A stretch of 64,000 nt of DNA, taken from the NCBI GenBank assembly GCA_023393095.1, contig JAEWMT010000052.1:18398-82397 (forward strand). The letters are read 5' to 3'. The stretch comes from Bacillota bacterium. GTDB taxonomy: Bacteria > Bacillota > Clostridia > Lachnospirales > Lachnospiraceae. Numbering within the stretch: position 1 is the stretch's first letter; every line of letters begins with the position of its first letter. Positions 1-9,007 of this stretch are shown in pieces. A program made the translations under genes and the position numbers. The notes beneath the pieces were generated by a model. The model saw nothing but the letters and a program-made list of their open reading frames with translations. It had not been told where the DNA came from and searched no databases.

Positions 1-47
1 TTTGCAAGTGGCTGGAGAGCCAATTTTAGATAAGGGGTGAAATATCA

Positions 48-1046
48 ATGGAGAAATGCTTTGTGACAGGCGCAAGCGGTCATTTGGGAAATAATCTTAT
101 ACGAATGCTATCCAAAACTGGAAAAAAGGTAATAGCAGGAGTCAGGCAACCAGTTACATCGGAAATACTAAAGGGAGTTAACTGCGAGATCGTGTATACC
201 GACGTTCTGGACAGGGCCTCCCTTGAAAAGGCAATGCAGGGTGTTGATATTTTATACCATTGTGCGGCTGTTTTCAGGCACTGGGCCCCCGACCCGCAAA
301 ATGAAATAATAAAGGCTAATCTAGATGGAACACGTAATGTATTGGAGACTGCAGCAAAACTTGGCGTCAAGAAAATCATATATGTCAGTTCTATCGTTGC
401 ATTGGACAGAAATACTCAACCAATGAATGAACATGGATGGAACAGTGATTTTTCTAATCCATATAATCACTCAAAAACCGTATCGGAGCAGCTGGCCTGG
501 GAGATTGCCGGAAATCTGGATATGTTTATGATAAGCGTTTTACCGGCTGCAATAGTCGGGCCACATATATATGGCAGACTGACACCTACAATGAAGCTTT
601 TGGATAGCATTATCAGCAATGCTTCACGAGTTGATATAGGATTTGTACAGAACATCGTTGATGTCCATGACGTTGCGGCAGGGATGATGGAAGCCGCTGA
701 TCACGGGCATAATGGCAAGCGATACATATTGGGTAATGAAATGTCGATAAGTACAACAAGAATATTCGAAATCGCTCATGAATTATATAATGAAATATTA
801 CTGCCGCCGCTAGCCAAAAAGGAATATCTGCTTCAATACGCAGCAGGAGAGGAAGCCAAGTCACTTGTTACAGGGGAAGAACCTGCGCTTATTCGCCAAA
901 ATGTTGAATTGATGTATGGAGCTGATATAAGGCTTGATATTTCAGCGGCAAGAGCTGATTTGGGCTTTGCGCCTCAATCGCCTGAAAGTGCGGTAAAAGA
1001 TGCACTGATCCACCTTTATTCAAGGCGCAAGGATATGTCATTATAA
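48..1046 (+). CDS. NAD(P)-dependent epimerase/dihydroflavonol-reductase-like SDR
   Basis: Extended short-chain dehydrogenase/reductase of 332 residues. The N-terminus carries the Rossmann dinucleotide motif TGASGHLG (about residues 7-14), and the catalytic pair is visible as Y139-x3-K143 in YNHSK. The family oxidises or reduces sugar-nucleotide or small carbonyl substrates; the substrate here cannot be read from sequence. AAGGGGTGA lies 6-14 bp before the ATG. The PadR regulator starts 18 bp downstream, so the two are probably one operon with the regulator controlling the reductase. The gene could begin further into an operon, since only 47 bp of upstream sequence is visible. Confidence 0.85.
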   Translation: MEKCFVTGASGHLGNNLIRMLSKTGKKVIAGVRQPVTSEILKGVNCEIVYTDVLDRASLEKAMQGVDILYHCAAVFRHWAPDPQNEIIKANLDGTRNVLETAAKLGVKKIIYVSSIVALDRNTQPMNEHGWNSDFSNPYNHSKTVSEQLAWEIAGNLDMFMISVLPAAIVGPHIYGRLTPTMKLLDSIISNASRVDIGFVQNIVDVHDVAAGMMEAADHGHNGKRYILGNEMSISTTRIFEIAHELYNEILLPPLAKKEYLLQYAAGEEAKSLVTGEEPALIRQNVELMYGADIRLDISAARADLGFAPQSPESAVKDALIHLYSRRKDMSL

Positions 1047-1064
1047 AATTAAGGAGACATGTAG

Positions 1065-1631
1065 ATGCTATCCAAACTATCAAAATTAATCATGGGAATA
1101 CTCTGGCAAAAACCGATGAACCCGTATGAGCTGACAAAACTTGTTGACATGAACGTGATTCAGGACTGGTACCCGTTGACTGCGGCTTCGGTTTATATGG
1201 CAATTAAAAATCTGCAAAGTAAAGAATTGATATGCGGCGAAAGTGTTTTAGAAGGTAAACTGCCTCCGAAAACAATATATGCTCTTACCGGTAAAGGTGA
1301 AAACGTACTTCTGACGGAGTTGCTGGAAGGACTAAGCTCATACAATCCGGAGGCCAGTGATTTCGGGATCGCTTTGTTTCACATCGGAATCCTAAAACAA
1401 GATGACGCCCTTGAATATATAAAGCATAGACTTGAAAATCTCGAGGCTTTATATGCAAAGGCCAATAAAAGATTGGAAGACTATACTCCCAAGATTCCGT
1501 TTAATCTACGTATGATGCTTACTTTGAATGCTTACCGGCTGTCAGCCGAAATCACAATAACAAGAGAATTGATCACAGAAATCGAGAACACAAAGGATTG
1601 GGATACTTCAATTATCAAGTTCATGGAGTAA
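1065..1631 (+). CDS. PadR family transcriptional regulator
   Basis: 188 residues with the PadR layout: an N-terminal winged helix (about 1-80; ILWQKPMNPYELTKLV and the recognition segment AASVYMAIKNLQSKELI) and a helical C-terminal dimerisation region (about 90-180). PadR proteins are usually repressors that respond to small aromatic or toxic ligands. The ATG follows AAGGAGA. It lies 18 bp after the SDR gene, which is its likely target along with itself. No operator was recognised inside the window because the promoter lies upstream of position 1. Confidence 0.85.
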   Translation: MLSKLSKLIMGILWQKPMNPYELTKLVDMNVIQDWYPLTAASVYMAIKNLQSKELICGESVLEGKLPPKTIYALTGKGENVLLTELLEGLSSYNPEASDFGIALFHIGILKQDDALEYIKHRLENLEALYAKANKRLEDYTPKIPFNLRMMLTLNAYRLSAEITITRELITEIENTKDWDTSIIKFME

Positions 1632-1727
1632 ATTTTCCGTCTATGGAATTATAAAACCTATGAGAATTCCTAGAAATGTATTTACCCTTTGTTGCCGCCG
1701 TATACCGAACGGTATGTACGTGCGGTG

Positions 1728-1766
1728 TGGGAGGTCGGCTAATCAAATAATGGTTAGCCTCCTACC
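1728..1766. terminator. Hairpin between convergent padR and serS
   Basis: GGCTAA (1737-1742) pairs with TTAGCC (1754-1759) and the stem extends with GGGAGG/CCTCC-type pairing on the outside. A second small palindrome, ATACCG-AA-CGGTAT, sits at 1702-1715. The position between two convergent genes suggests a shared terminator, although neither side has a long T tract. Confidence 0.45.
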
Positions 1767-1786
1767 CGATAACTTAAAAATAGTAT

Positions 1787-3064
1787 TTATTTTATCATTG
1801 ACTGACCACCCATATAAGGCTGAAGTGCAACCGGTATATTCACAGAGCCATCCGCATTAAGATTATTCTCTAAGAAAGCAATTAACATTCTCGGAGGAGC
1901 AACTACGGTATTATTCAAAGTATGAGCAAAATATTTGCCGTCATCACCGACAACACGAATCTTTAAGCGACGAGCTTGAGCGTCTCCTAAGTTAGAACAG
2001 CTACCTACTTCGAAATATTTCTTCTGTCTGGGGGACCAGGCCTCTACATCTACGGATTTTACCTTAAGATCGGCAAGATCTCCGGAACAGCATTCTAGGG
2101 TTCTTACGGGGATATCCAGAGAACGGAATAAATCTACTGTATTTTGCCACAGTTTGCCATACCACATCATACTGTCTTCGGGCTTACATACAACAATCAT
2201 TTCCTGTTTTTCAAACTGATGGATACGGTAAACGCCTCTTTCCTCTAAGCCATGTGCTCCCTTTTCCTTTCTAAAGCAAGGAGAATAGCTGGTTAAGGTC
2301 TTGGGCAGCTCTTCTGACGGAATAATCGTATCAATGAATTTACCAATCATAGAATGCTCACTTGTTCCAATCAGGTATAAATCTTCTCCCTCTATTTTAT
2401 ACATCATGGCATCCATTTCAGCGAAACTCATAACACCGGTTACAACTTCACTTCGGATCATGAAAGGTGGGATACAATAGGTGAAGCCTCTATTAATCAT
2501 AAAATCTCTTGCATAGGAGATGACGGCGGAATGAAGTCTTGCGATGTCACCCATTAAGTAGTAGAAGCCGTTGCCAGCAACCTTTCTGGCACTATCAAGA
2601 TCAATTCCATTTAATTTTTCCATGATGTCCGTATGATAAGGTATTTCAAATTCAGGAACCACAGGATCGCCATAACGCTGCACTTCTACATTTTGACTGT
2701 CATCCTTACCAATGGGAACGCTAGGATCAATAATATTCGGAATTGTCATCATAATCTTTTTAATTTTTTCCTGAAGCTCGGATTCCTTTGCCTCAAGTTC
2801 AGCAAGACGTTCGGAATCAGCAGTCACCTTTTTCTTCATTTCCTCTACTTCTTCTTTTTTGCCCTGACTCATCAGAGCACCGATCTGTTTGGAAAACTTA
2901 TTTCTCTCGAATCTTAAATTATCAGCTTCCTGCTTTGCATTTCTGCTTTCTACATCAAGTTCAATCACCTCATCAACCAAGGGAAGCTTATTATCCTGAA
3001 ATTTGTTTCTGATATTCTGTTTTACAATCTCAGGATTTTCTCGTACAAATTTTAAATCTAACAT
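1787..3064 (-). CDS. serS: Seryl-tRNA synthetase
   Basis: Class II aminoacyl-tRNA synthetase charging tRNA-Ser. An N-terminal coiled-coil tRNA-binding arm (about residues 25-100, rich in E/K/L heptads) precedes the catalytic core with motif 2 (FRKEKGAHGLEERGVYRIHQ) and motif 3 (NNTVVAPPRMLIAFLENN). The start is taken at 3064 (MLDLKF), giving 425 residues, because the in-frame ATG 12 bp upstream overlaps the GGAGG ribosome site that serves this one. Expression is probably controlled by the T-box leader immediately upstream. Confidence 0.96.
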   Translation of the reverse strand: MLDLKFVRENPEIVKQNIRNKFQDNKLPLVDEVIELDVESRNAKQEADNLRFERNKFSKQIGALMSQGKKEEVEEMKKKVTADSERLAELEAKESELQEKIKKIMMTIPNIIDPSVPIGKDDSQNVEVQRYGDPVVPEFEIPYHTDIMEKLNGIDLDSARKVAGNGFYYLMGDIARLHSAVISYARDFMINRGFTYCIPPFMIRSEVVTGVMSFAEMDAMMYKIEGEDLYLIGTSEHSMIGKFIDTIIPSEELPKTLTSYSPCFRKEKGAHGLEERGVYRIHQFEKQEMIVVCKPEDSMMWYGKLWQNTVDLFRSLDIPVRTLECCSGDLADLKVKSVDVEAWSPRQKKYFEVGSCSNLGDAQARRLKIRVVGDDGKYFAHTLNNTVVAPPRMLIAFLENNLNADGSVNIPVALQPYMGGQSMIK

Positions 3065-3171
3065 ATTTTCCTCCATTCTGCAGCTGATTAAGCATGCATT
3101 TCATTGTTAAATGAATTTATATTTTATATCTTATAAAAGTAGATAATGGCTGATATACATTAAAAATTGCA

Positions 3172-3215
3172 TAAAAAAATCCTTTCAGCCCATTATCAAA
3201 ACCATGGGACGAAAG
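3172..3215 (-). terminator. T-box intrinsic terminator of the serS leader
   Basis: On the minus strand CCTTTCGTCCCAT pairs with ATGGGCTGAAAGG around a GGTTTTGATA loop and is followed by seven T residues. It lies directly after the T-box core, so the core can be taken up in the competing antiterminator when uncharged tRNA-Ser is bound. Confidence 0.85.
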
Positions 3216-3402
3216 GAATCCGCGTTGCCACCCAAATTGTCAGATTTATAAACCTGACCACTCAATTGTACGATAGAGGGTACAAACCTTCCGATTCTTC
3301 ACCGGCAGCTCCAAAAGTGGAAAGATTTAATCTTTCACCGGTTCACACCAACCACCGGCTCTCTGAAGAAATTAATAAATCGTAGCTTTTATCATCGCTG
3401 TA
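3172..3402 (-). promoter_or_regulatory. T-box leader controlling serS
   Basis: On the minus strand the leader carries the T-box core GGGTGGCAACGCGG (plus coordinates 3220-3233) that binds the uncharged tRNA acceptor end. Upstream are the stem I hallmark AGAGAGCCGGTGG and GTGTGAACCGG (about 3335-3365). TCC, a serine codon, sits at 3321-3319 in the expected specifier position on the 3' side of stem I, followed by A. The tRNA-Ser sensing role fits the downstream serS. T-box riboswitches are well established in Firmicutes; the specifier assignment is inferred by hand folding. Confidence 0.9.
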
Positions 3403-3431
3403 ATTATTGATATCATGAGATACAGAACCAA

Positions 3432-3518
3432 GAATGTACTGCACGTATTCTCTACGCCCGAGTGGGTTAAGAAGTAATATGAGTCCTCTCTGCGAGGTAT
3501 GCATTCTTCAGGGCGTAT
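3432..3518 (-). other. Structured leader segment upstream of the serS T-box
   Basis: Two interlocking inverted repeats are present: TACGCCC (about 3451-3457) with GGGCGTA (about 3512-3518), and AAGAATGTAC (3433-3442) with GTA-TG-CATTCTT (about 3498-3509). They lie 5' of the recognised stem I on the serS leader strand. I cannot match this to a known RNA. It could be an extra leader hairpin or an independent small RNA. Confidence 0.35.
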
Positions 3519-3790
3519 TTATAATTTCATAGGCCGCAATTTCTTATGAGATTATAGATTGACTACCTGATTGTATTCCGAGAATTCTTGTATCTATTGT
3601 AGTTAATTATATAACCAATTATTCTGATTATCAAGTAAAATTTGTTGTATGAGAGATACATGAAATATACTGGTTGAATGATCATTGTCTTTTTACCGAG
3701 GTTAATAGAAAGGTCAGCTTCGGAATATCCTTTGTGGCTGTCAGTTTAAAATCGACCATCATATTCTGTGCTATATATTTTAAATACCGA

Positions 3791-3840
3791 TTGACATATC
3801 GTTCCATGTCTGTTATTATATATTTACCAACCAGTTGGTA
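3791..3840 (+). promoter_or_regulatory. Promoter and TetR operator
   Basis: TTGACA (3791-3796), a 17-bp spacer and TATTAT (3814-3819) form a sigma-A promoter. Immediately after it is the inverted repeat TACCAAC-CA-GTTGGTA (3825-3840), well placed for autorepression by the TetR protein encoded 26 bp downstream. Confidence 0.75.
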
Positions 3841-3865
3841 GGTAAATATCAACCGAGGTGAGAGC

Positions 3866-4459
3866 ATGGGACAAGGAGCAGTTACAAAAGATAAAATCTT
3901 AAAGGCCGCATTAAAAATATTTTCCCAATATGGCTTTGAAGGTGCCCGTATGGAGAAAATAGCCGCTGAAGTAGGCATTAATAAGGCATCTCTTTATTTT
4001 CATTTTAAAAGTAAGGAGATCATATTCCGAGAATTGTTTCAGGACATTATTGGTAAATATCAGACAAAGCTTCAATCTATTATTGAACAATCAAAGGGCT
4101 TTTCAAGCAAAGAGCGTTTAATTAGAATTTATCAGGATTATCTTAAGTATCACTGGAATAATACTGAAATGGATTTTTGGAATATGATATATTATTTTCC
4201 TCCTCAGATGATGAAAGACGAGATACTTCAGATAACTATAGTGAACAATGAAACTTTTATCGCTGATCTAATTATGATAATGGAGGAAGGTATTCAAAAG
4301 AAAGAGTTAAAGCCTCTGGTAGCCCAAAGTATGGCTAAATCATATTATTACCTCTTAACCTGCATAAGTTTATCCACTGATTTAATGAGCTTAGAGCAAG
4401 GTATTGCGGATATGGATCGTTCGTTTGAAGTATTGTGGGACGGAATAAAGGGTATGTAA
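3866..4459 (+). CDS. TetR/AcrR family transcriptional regulator
   Basis: 197 residues. The N-terminal TetR helix-turn-helix is clear at about residues 8-55 (ILKAALKIFSQYGFEGARM, then KIAAEVGINKASLYFHFKSK), followed by a variable helical ligand domain. GAGGTGAGAGC precedes the ATG. A perfect 7-bp-armed operator overlaps its promoter, and a related weaker site lies before the aldo/keto reductase pair downstream, so it probably represses itself and those reductases. The ligand is unknown. Confidence 0.9.
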   Translation: MGQGAVTKDKILKAALKIFSQYGFEGARMEKIAAEVGINKASLYFHFKSKEIIFRELFQDIIGKYQTKLQSIIEQSKGFSSKERLIRIYQDYLKYHWNNTEMDFWNMIYYFPPQMMKDEILQITIVNNETFIADLIMIMEEGIQKKELKPLVAQSMAKSYYYLLTCISLSTDLMSLEQGIADMDRSFEVLWDGIKGM

Positions 4460-4485
4460 ATGCCTTTTATTTTTGGTACATAATT

Positions 4486-4504
4486 CAACCAAACGGTAGG
4501 TAGA
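4486..4504 (+). promoter_or_regulatory. Degenerate TetR operator before the aldo/keto reductases
   Basis: The stretch CAACCAAACGGTAGGTAGA resembles the operator at 3825-3840 (ACCAACC followed by GGTAGGTA) with a reduced centre. It lies about 90 bp before the first reductase gene. This is inferred from similarity to the better site. Confidence 0.4.
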
Positions 4505-4590
4505 TGTATAAGTAGGTCAATTAAATAGACATAACTCTCAAACAGTAGTTAATAGATAAAAATTTATTTAATCACAAGGAGGAATGAAGT

Positions 4591-5577
4591 ATGGAGAAAA
4601 GGGTATTAGGAAGATCGGGTATACAGGTAAGTCCTATGGGTCTAGGTTGTTGGGCTATTGGTGGTCAATTTTATGAGGACAATAAAATTGACGGTTATGG
4701 GAATACGGATGATAAAGAATCCATCGCAGCTGTTCATGCTGCTATTGATCTCGGAATTAACTTTATTGACACATCAGATTCATACGGTATCGGACATAGT
4801 GAAGAATTACTTGGGGAGGCATTGGCCGGACGCAGGGATCAGGTAATAATTGCTACAAAATTTGGCCACTTCGGAAGCGAGGCAACCAAGACCATACAGG
4901 GTTATTGCGTTGATCCGAGTTATATTGAAAGAGCCTGTGATGCATCCTTACGTCGTTTGAAGACGGACTATCTTGATTTGTATCAGTTACATGTATGGGA
5001 AATCGGCCTTTCTGAAATTGATTCAGTGACCGATACACTGGACCGATTAGTATCAAAGGGTAAGATCAGAACCTATGCTTGGAGTACTGATTTGATTGGG
5101 GGTGCAAAAATATTTTCAGAAAAAGAAAATTGTAGTGCTATTAATCATGCACTTAATGTTTTTGAAGATTCAGATGAAATGCTTCGTTTGTGTGAAGAAA
5201 GGAATCTTGCAAGTATTAATCGCAGCCCCCTTGCCATGGGATTGCTAAGCGGTAAATTTAACAGAAACACCATTATCTCAAAAGATGATGTTAGAGGAGC
5301 CGGTCATTCATGGGTATCCTATTTTAGAGATGGTAAACCAAGCGAGGATGCTTTAAACAAATTAGATGCAATCCGTGATGTTTTAACTAGCGGTGGAAGA
5401 ACGCTTGTGCAAGGTTCACTTGCTTGGAATTGGGCAAAGAGTAATAGGACTATTCCGATTCCTGGTTTTAAATCAGTGGCACAGGTTACGGAGAATGCTA
5501 AGGCGATGGAATTTGGACCACTTACACAGGGCCAGATGCAGCAAATTGATCAGATTTTAGGTAGCCTTAAGAAATAA
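4591..5577 (+). CDS. Aldo/keto reductase, tandem copy 1
   Basis: 328-residue TIM-barrel NADPH-dependent aldo/keto reductase. The catalytic tetrad is readable: D and Y in FIDTSDSYGIGHSEELLGEAL, K in IIATKFG and H in LYQLHVWE. The C-terminal cofactor segment is TIPIPGFKS. The ATG follows CACAAGGAGGAATGAAGT. It is nearly identical to the next gene. Relative to copy 2 it has polar replacements at conserved barrel positions (SINRSP instead of SIIRSP; AWNWAKSNR instead of AWIWAKSNA), which may change activity. The substrate is unknown; the TetR context suggests an inducible carbonyl-detoxification role. Confidence 0.9.
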   Translation: MEKRVLGRSGIQVSPMGLGCWAIGGQFYEDNKIDGYGNTDDKESIAAVHAAIDLGINFIDTSDSYGIGHSEELLGEALAGRRDQVIIATKFGHFGSEATKTIQGYCVDPSYIERACDASLRRLKTDYLDLYQLHVWEIGLSEIDSVTDTLDRLVSKGKIRTYAWSTDLIGGAKIFSEKENCSAINHALNVFEDSDEMLRLCEERNLASINRSPLAMGLLSGKFNRNTIISKDDVRGAGHSWVSYFRDGKPSEDALNKLDAIRDVLTSGGRTLVQGSLAWNWAKSNRTIPIPGFKSVAQVTENAKAMEFGPLTQGQMQQIDQILGSLKK

Positions 5578-5688
5578 TATATCATTAGCGAAATAAGTGA
5601 GTAATTTTATAAAAACTGAATCTGGAAGCAAAAGAATAAGGAATTAGAGATTCCGAGAAGATATTATAATCACAAGGAGGAATTTAGT

Positions 5689-6675
5689 ATGGAGAAAAGA
5701 GTATTAGGAAGATCGGGTATACAGGTAAGTCCTATGGGATTAGGCTGTTGGGCAATAGGTGGTCAATTTTATATGGACAATATCATTGATGGCTATGGGA
5801 ATACGGACGATAAAGAATCTATTGCGGCTGTTCATGCTGCTCTTGATCTCGGAATAAACTTTATCGACACATCAGATGCGTACGGTATCGGACACAGTGA
5901 AGAAGTCCTTGGAGAAGCCTTGGCAGGACGTAGGAATCAGGTAGTTATTGCTACAAAGTTTGGTTACCTTGGAAATGAGGCAACGAAGACCTTACAAGGT
6001 TATTGCCTGGATCCGAATTATATTGAGAGAGCCTGTGATGCATCCTTACGTCGTTTAAAGATAGACTATATCGATTTGTATCAGTTACATGTATGGGAAA
6101 TCGGCCTTTCTGAAATTGATTCAGTGACCGATACACTGGATCGATTAGTATCTAAGGGTAAGATCAGAACCTATGCCTGGAGTACTGATTTGATTGGCGG
6201 CGCAAAAATATTTTCAGAGAAAGAAAATTGTAGTGCTATTAATTATGCACTTAATGTTTTTGAAGGTTCAGAGGAGATGCTTCGTTTATGTGAAGAAAGG
6301 AATCTTGCCAGTATTATTCGCAGCCCTCTTGCCATGGGATTGCTAAGCGGTAAATTTAACAGAAACACCACTATTTCAAAAGATGATGTAAGAGGAGCTG
6401 GTCATTCATGGGTAACCTTCTTTAAAGATGGTAAACCGAGCGATGTAGCTTTAAACAAATTAGAAGCAGTCCGTGATGTGTTAACTAGTGGTGGAAGAAC
6501 GCTTGTGCAAGGTTCACTTGCTTGGATTTGGGCAAAGAGTAATGCGACTATCCCGATTCCTGGTTTTAAATCAGTGGCACAGGTTACGGAGAATGCTAAG
6601 GCGATGGAATTTGGACCACTTACACAGAGTCAGATACAGCAAATTGATCAGATTTTAGGTAGCCTTCAGAAGTAA
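5689..6675 (+). CDS. Aldo/keto reductase, tandem copy 2
   Basis: 328 residues, co-linear with copy 1 without gaps and differing only by scattered substitutions. It has the same tetrad (FIDTSDAYGIGHSEE, VIATKFG, LYQLHVWE). The duplication includes the ribosome site: CACAAGGAGGAATTTAGT here and CACAAGGAGGAATGAAGT before copy 1. The 111-bp gap between copies has no terminator, so both are probably cotranscribed. This copy keeps the more usual hydrophobic residues near the C-terminus and may be the more ancestral version. Confidence 0.9.
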   Translation: MEKRVLGRSGIQVSPMGLGCWAIGGQFYMDNIIDGYGNTDDKESIAAVHAALDLGINFIDTSDAYGIGHSEEVLGEALAGRRNQVVIATKFGYLGNEATKTLQGYCLDPNYIERACDASLRRLKIDYIDLYQLHVWEIGLSEIDSVTDTLDRLVSKGKIRTYAWSTDLIGGAKIFSEKENCSAINYALNVFEGSEEMLRLCEERNLASIIRSPLAMGLLSGKFNRNTTISKDDVRGAGHSWVTFFKDGKPSDVALNKLEAVRDVLTSGGRTLVQGSLAWIWAKSNATIPIPGFKSVAQVTENAKAMEFGPLTQSQIQQIDQILGSLQK

Positions 6676-6710
6676 CATATATTTCTATTGATATTACAAT
6701 ACCCCTATAG

Positions 6711-6762
6711 AATAAGGGATAAATGCAAATACCAACCAAGTAGATTGCATTTATCCCTTATT
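6711..6762 (+). terminator. Long hairpin after the aldo/keto reductase pair
   Basis: AATAAGGGATAAATGCAAAT (6711-6730) pairs with ATTGCATTTATCCCTTATT (6744-6762). A T-rich stretch follows at 6773-6779. It separates the reductase operon from the hydrogenase operon. The loop contains ACCAACC, matching the TetR half-site, possibly by chance. The rest of the 6676-7099 gap holds the ech promoter and AT-rich sequence. Confidence 0.7.
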
Positions 6763-6955
6763 ACTATACTATATTTTTTATGAATTAATATATTTTCTTT
6801 TTTTTGCCTATTTTCTTTATGTTAATAACAACCTGATTATGATAAATAAGACTATGGAATATACAAATATAATTTACAAGAAATTGTTAATATAACAGCA
6901 AAAATAAGGATTAATTTGTGCATTTTTTCAAAATTGTTTAATATATATCAATTCT

Positions 6956-6983
6956 TGACAATGTAAGTAAGAATGTTATAATG
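6956..6983 (+). promoter_or_regulatory. Promoter of the ech-hyp operon
   Basis: TTGACA (6956-6961), a 16-bp spacer and TATAAT (6978-6983) form a near-consensus sigma-A promoter 117 bp before echA. The leader contains a hairpin, TCACCTTT (7024-7031) with AAAGGTGA (7060-7067), shortly before the ribosome site. Confidence 0.8.
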
Positions 6984-7099
6984 AACAAGGATTGATCAAT
7001 GATGCACTGGGGTATTATGGTTATCACCTTTAGCTTAATTGGTTAATTTTTTGCCTGTAAAAGGTGAAATGAATAAAACTTAGACAAGGTGACAAAATT

Positions 7100-9007
7100 A
7101 TGAGCGCGATTTCCTTATTAATTCTATTTCCATTAGTTGCAGCATTGATAATACTCTTGATAAGAAATGATAATGCAAGAAACATGATTGTTAGATTAAG
7201 TGCTGTAATAACCGCTGCATTAACTTTAGTGGTTGTATTTTTATATTTTAAAAACGGCATTGCTTTTCATTATCCCTATGAAAAAGAAATCGATTATGTA
7301 ATTGCTGCCGCTGAAATCATAGTGGCTATTTACATAATAACCACAGGTATCAAGAATAAAAAGTATCTGGTTTCGATTTTTTCTTTAATGCAAACTGGTC
7401 TAGCTTTGTGGTATGAATTTACTCAGAAGCATGATATTGAAATAACGAAAGGTATCATATTTGATAAACTTTCCGCAATTATGGTTCTTATCGTTGGTTT
7501 AGTGGGAAGTCTGATCTGCATCTATGCAGTCGGATATATGAAGGATTATCATATCCATCATAGTAATTTCAAAGAGAGAAAGAGCTTCTTTTTTGCAATT
7601 TTATTTTTGTTTTTATCAGCAATGTTTGGGTTAGTACTTAGTAATAATCTGACTTGGATTTATTTCTGTTGGGAACTGACAACACTGTGTTCCTTTTTAC
7701 TTATCGGATATACAAAGACACAGGAAGCAACGAACAATGCTTTCCGAGCTCTGGTAATCAACCTAGGCGGAGGTATTGCATTTGCTGCTGCAATCGTATA
7801 TGTCGGTATGAATTATGAAACATTGGAATTATCAAAATTAATAGCAATGAAGCCAGAAGCACAGGTGTTAATACCGGCATTCCTACTTTCCTTTGCAGCA
7901 CTAACTAAATCAGCACAGTTGCCGTTTTCCTCATGGCTACTTGGGGCAATGGTTGCTCCTACCCCGACTTCTGCGTTATTGCATTCAGCTACCATGGTAA
8001 AAGCGGGTGTGTATATGATTATCAGGCTTGCACCGTTATTAGGGGACAGTTCAGTAGGAAAAACCGTTACACTGGTAGGTGGTGTGACCTTCCTCGCATG
8101 CTCACTAATGGCTATTTCACAAAGTGATGCAAAGAAGATACTTGCTTATTCAACCTTGGCGAACCTTGGTCTTATTGTAATTTGTGCCAGCGTAGGAACT
8201 CAGGAATCTCTTTGGGCAGCCATTTTATTAATTATATTCCATGCAGTTTCAAAATCCTTATTATTTATATCCGTCGGTTCCACGGAACATAAGATTGGAA
8301 GCAGGGATGTTGAAAATATGGATATTCTGCTTGGCGTTTCGAAAAAACTAGCATTATTTATGATGATTGGTATTGCAGGTATGTTTTTAGCTCCATTTGG
8401 AATGCTTATTTCAAAATGGGTTGCGATGAAAGCATTTATTGATTCAAATAATATCTTAACGGTAATCATACTTGCCTACGGAAGTGCAGCTACTCTGTTT
8501 TATTGGACAAAATGGATGGGAAAGCTTGTATCAAAGGTAAATGCAAAGGATCAGACAAAGCATTCCTTACGTTTGGATGAAGAAATTCCCATCTTCATAC
8601 TTGCGGTTCTCGTAGTTGTATCCTGCTTTGGATTTCCGGTGATTTCAAAATATGCCCTGATACCTTATCTTACAACAATGTTTGATCATAAGGCGTTAAT
8701 CCCGATTGGAGCAAATAATGTAAAACTCATGCTCATTATGTTAAGCATGCTGATCATATTACCAATCAGTTTTATACCGATTTATAAAAAAGATAAACGT
8801 AGAATTACACCCATCTATATGGCAGGTGAAAATACAGGAGATAATGAAACCTTCAATGGTTCTATCGGAGTAACAAAGAAGGTTGAACTGCGTAATTGGT
8901 ATATGGATAGCTATTTTGGTGAGAGAAGATTGTCTTTCTGGAGTAAACTGTTAGCATTTGGAATCATTGTTGTCGGTGTTATTCTGCTTATTGGAGGGCT
9001 TGCATAA
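7100..9007 (+). CDS. echA: Energy-converting hydrogenase subunit A (NuoL/MrpA-like)
   Basis: 635-residue polytopic membrane protein of the proton-conducting NuoL/M/N and Mrp antiporter superfamily. The central part (about residues 130-420) contains the family core, including the WELTTLCSFLLIGY and KSAQLPFSSWLLGAM segments. The tail has the hydrophilic stretch RNWYMDSYFGERR and a final membrane helix. In Ech complexes this subunit is thought to carry the ion translocated when ferredoxin electrons reduce protons. AAGGTGA precedes the ATG. Its stop codon overlaps the echB start (TAATG). Confidence 0.93.
   Translation: MSAISLLILFPLVAALIILLIRNDNARNMIVRLSAVITAALTLVVVFLYFKNGIAFHYPYEKEIDYVIAAAEIIVAIYIITTGIKNKKYLVSIFSLMQTGLALWYEFTQKHDIEITKGIIFDKLSAIMVLIVGLVGSLICIYAVGYMKDYHIHHSNFKERKSFFFAILFLFLSAMFGLVLSNNLTWIYFCWELTTLCSFLLIGYTKTQEATNNAFRALVINLGGGIAFAAAIVYVGMNYETLELSKLIAMKPEAQVLIPAFLLSFAALTKSAQLPFSSWLLGAMVAPTPTSALLHSATMVKAGVYMIIRLAPLLGDSSVGKTVTLVGGVTFLACSLMAISQSDAKKILAYSTLANLGLIVICASVGTQESLWAAILLIIFHAVSKSLLFISVGSTEHKIGSRDVENMDILLGVSKKLALFMMIGIAGMFLAPFGMLISKWVAMKAFIDSNNILTVIILAYGSAATLFYWTKWMGKLVSKVNAKDQTKHSLRLDEEIPIFILAVLVVVSCFGFPVISKYALIPYLTTMFDHKALIPIGANNVKLMLIMLSMLIILPISFIPIYKKDKRRITPIYMAGENTGDNETFNGSIGVTKKVELRNWYMDSYFGERRLSFWSKLLAFGIIVVGVILLIGGLA

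Noticed and set aside
1660..1860. 66-codon plus-strand ORF
   Set aside because: No ribosome site, spans an intergenic hairpin and runs into the antisense of the serS 3' end.
3167..3385. 72-codon plus-strand ORF
   Set aside because: It lies entirely on the antisense of the T-box leader, whose conserved RNA elements explain the sequence.
4591..6675. Assembly artefact explaining the duplicated aldo/keto reductases
   Set aside because: The copies differ by many scattered substitutions and have different flanking sequence, so they are real paralogues.
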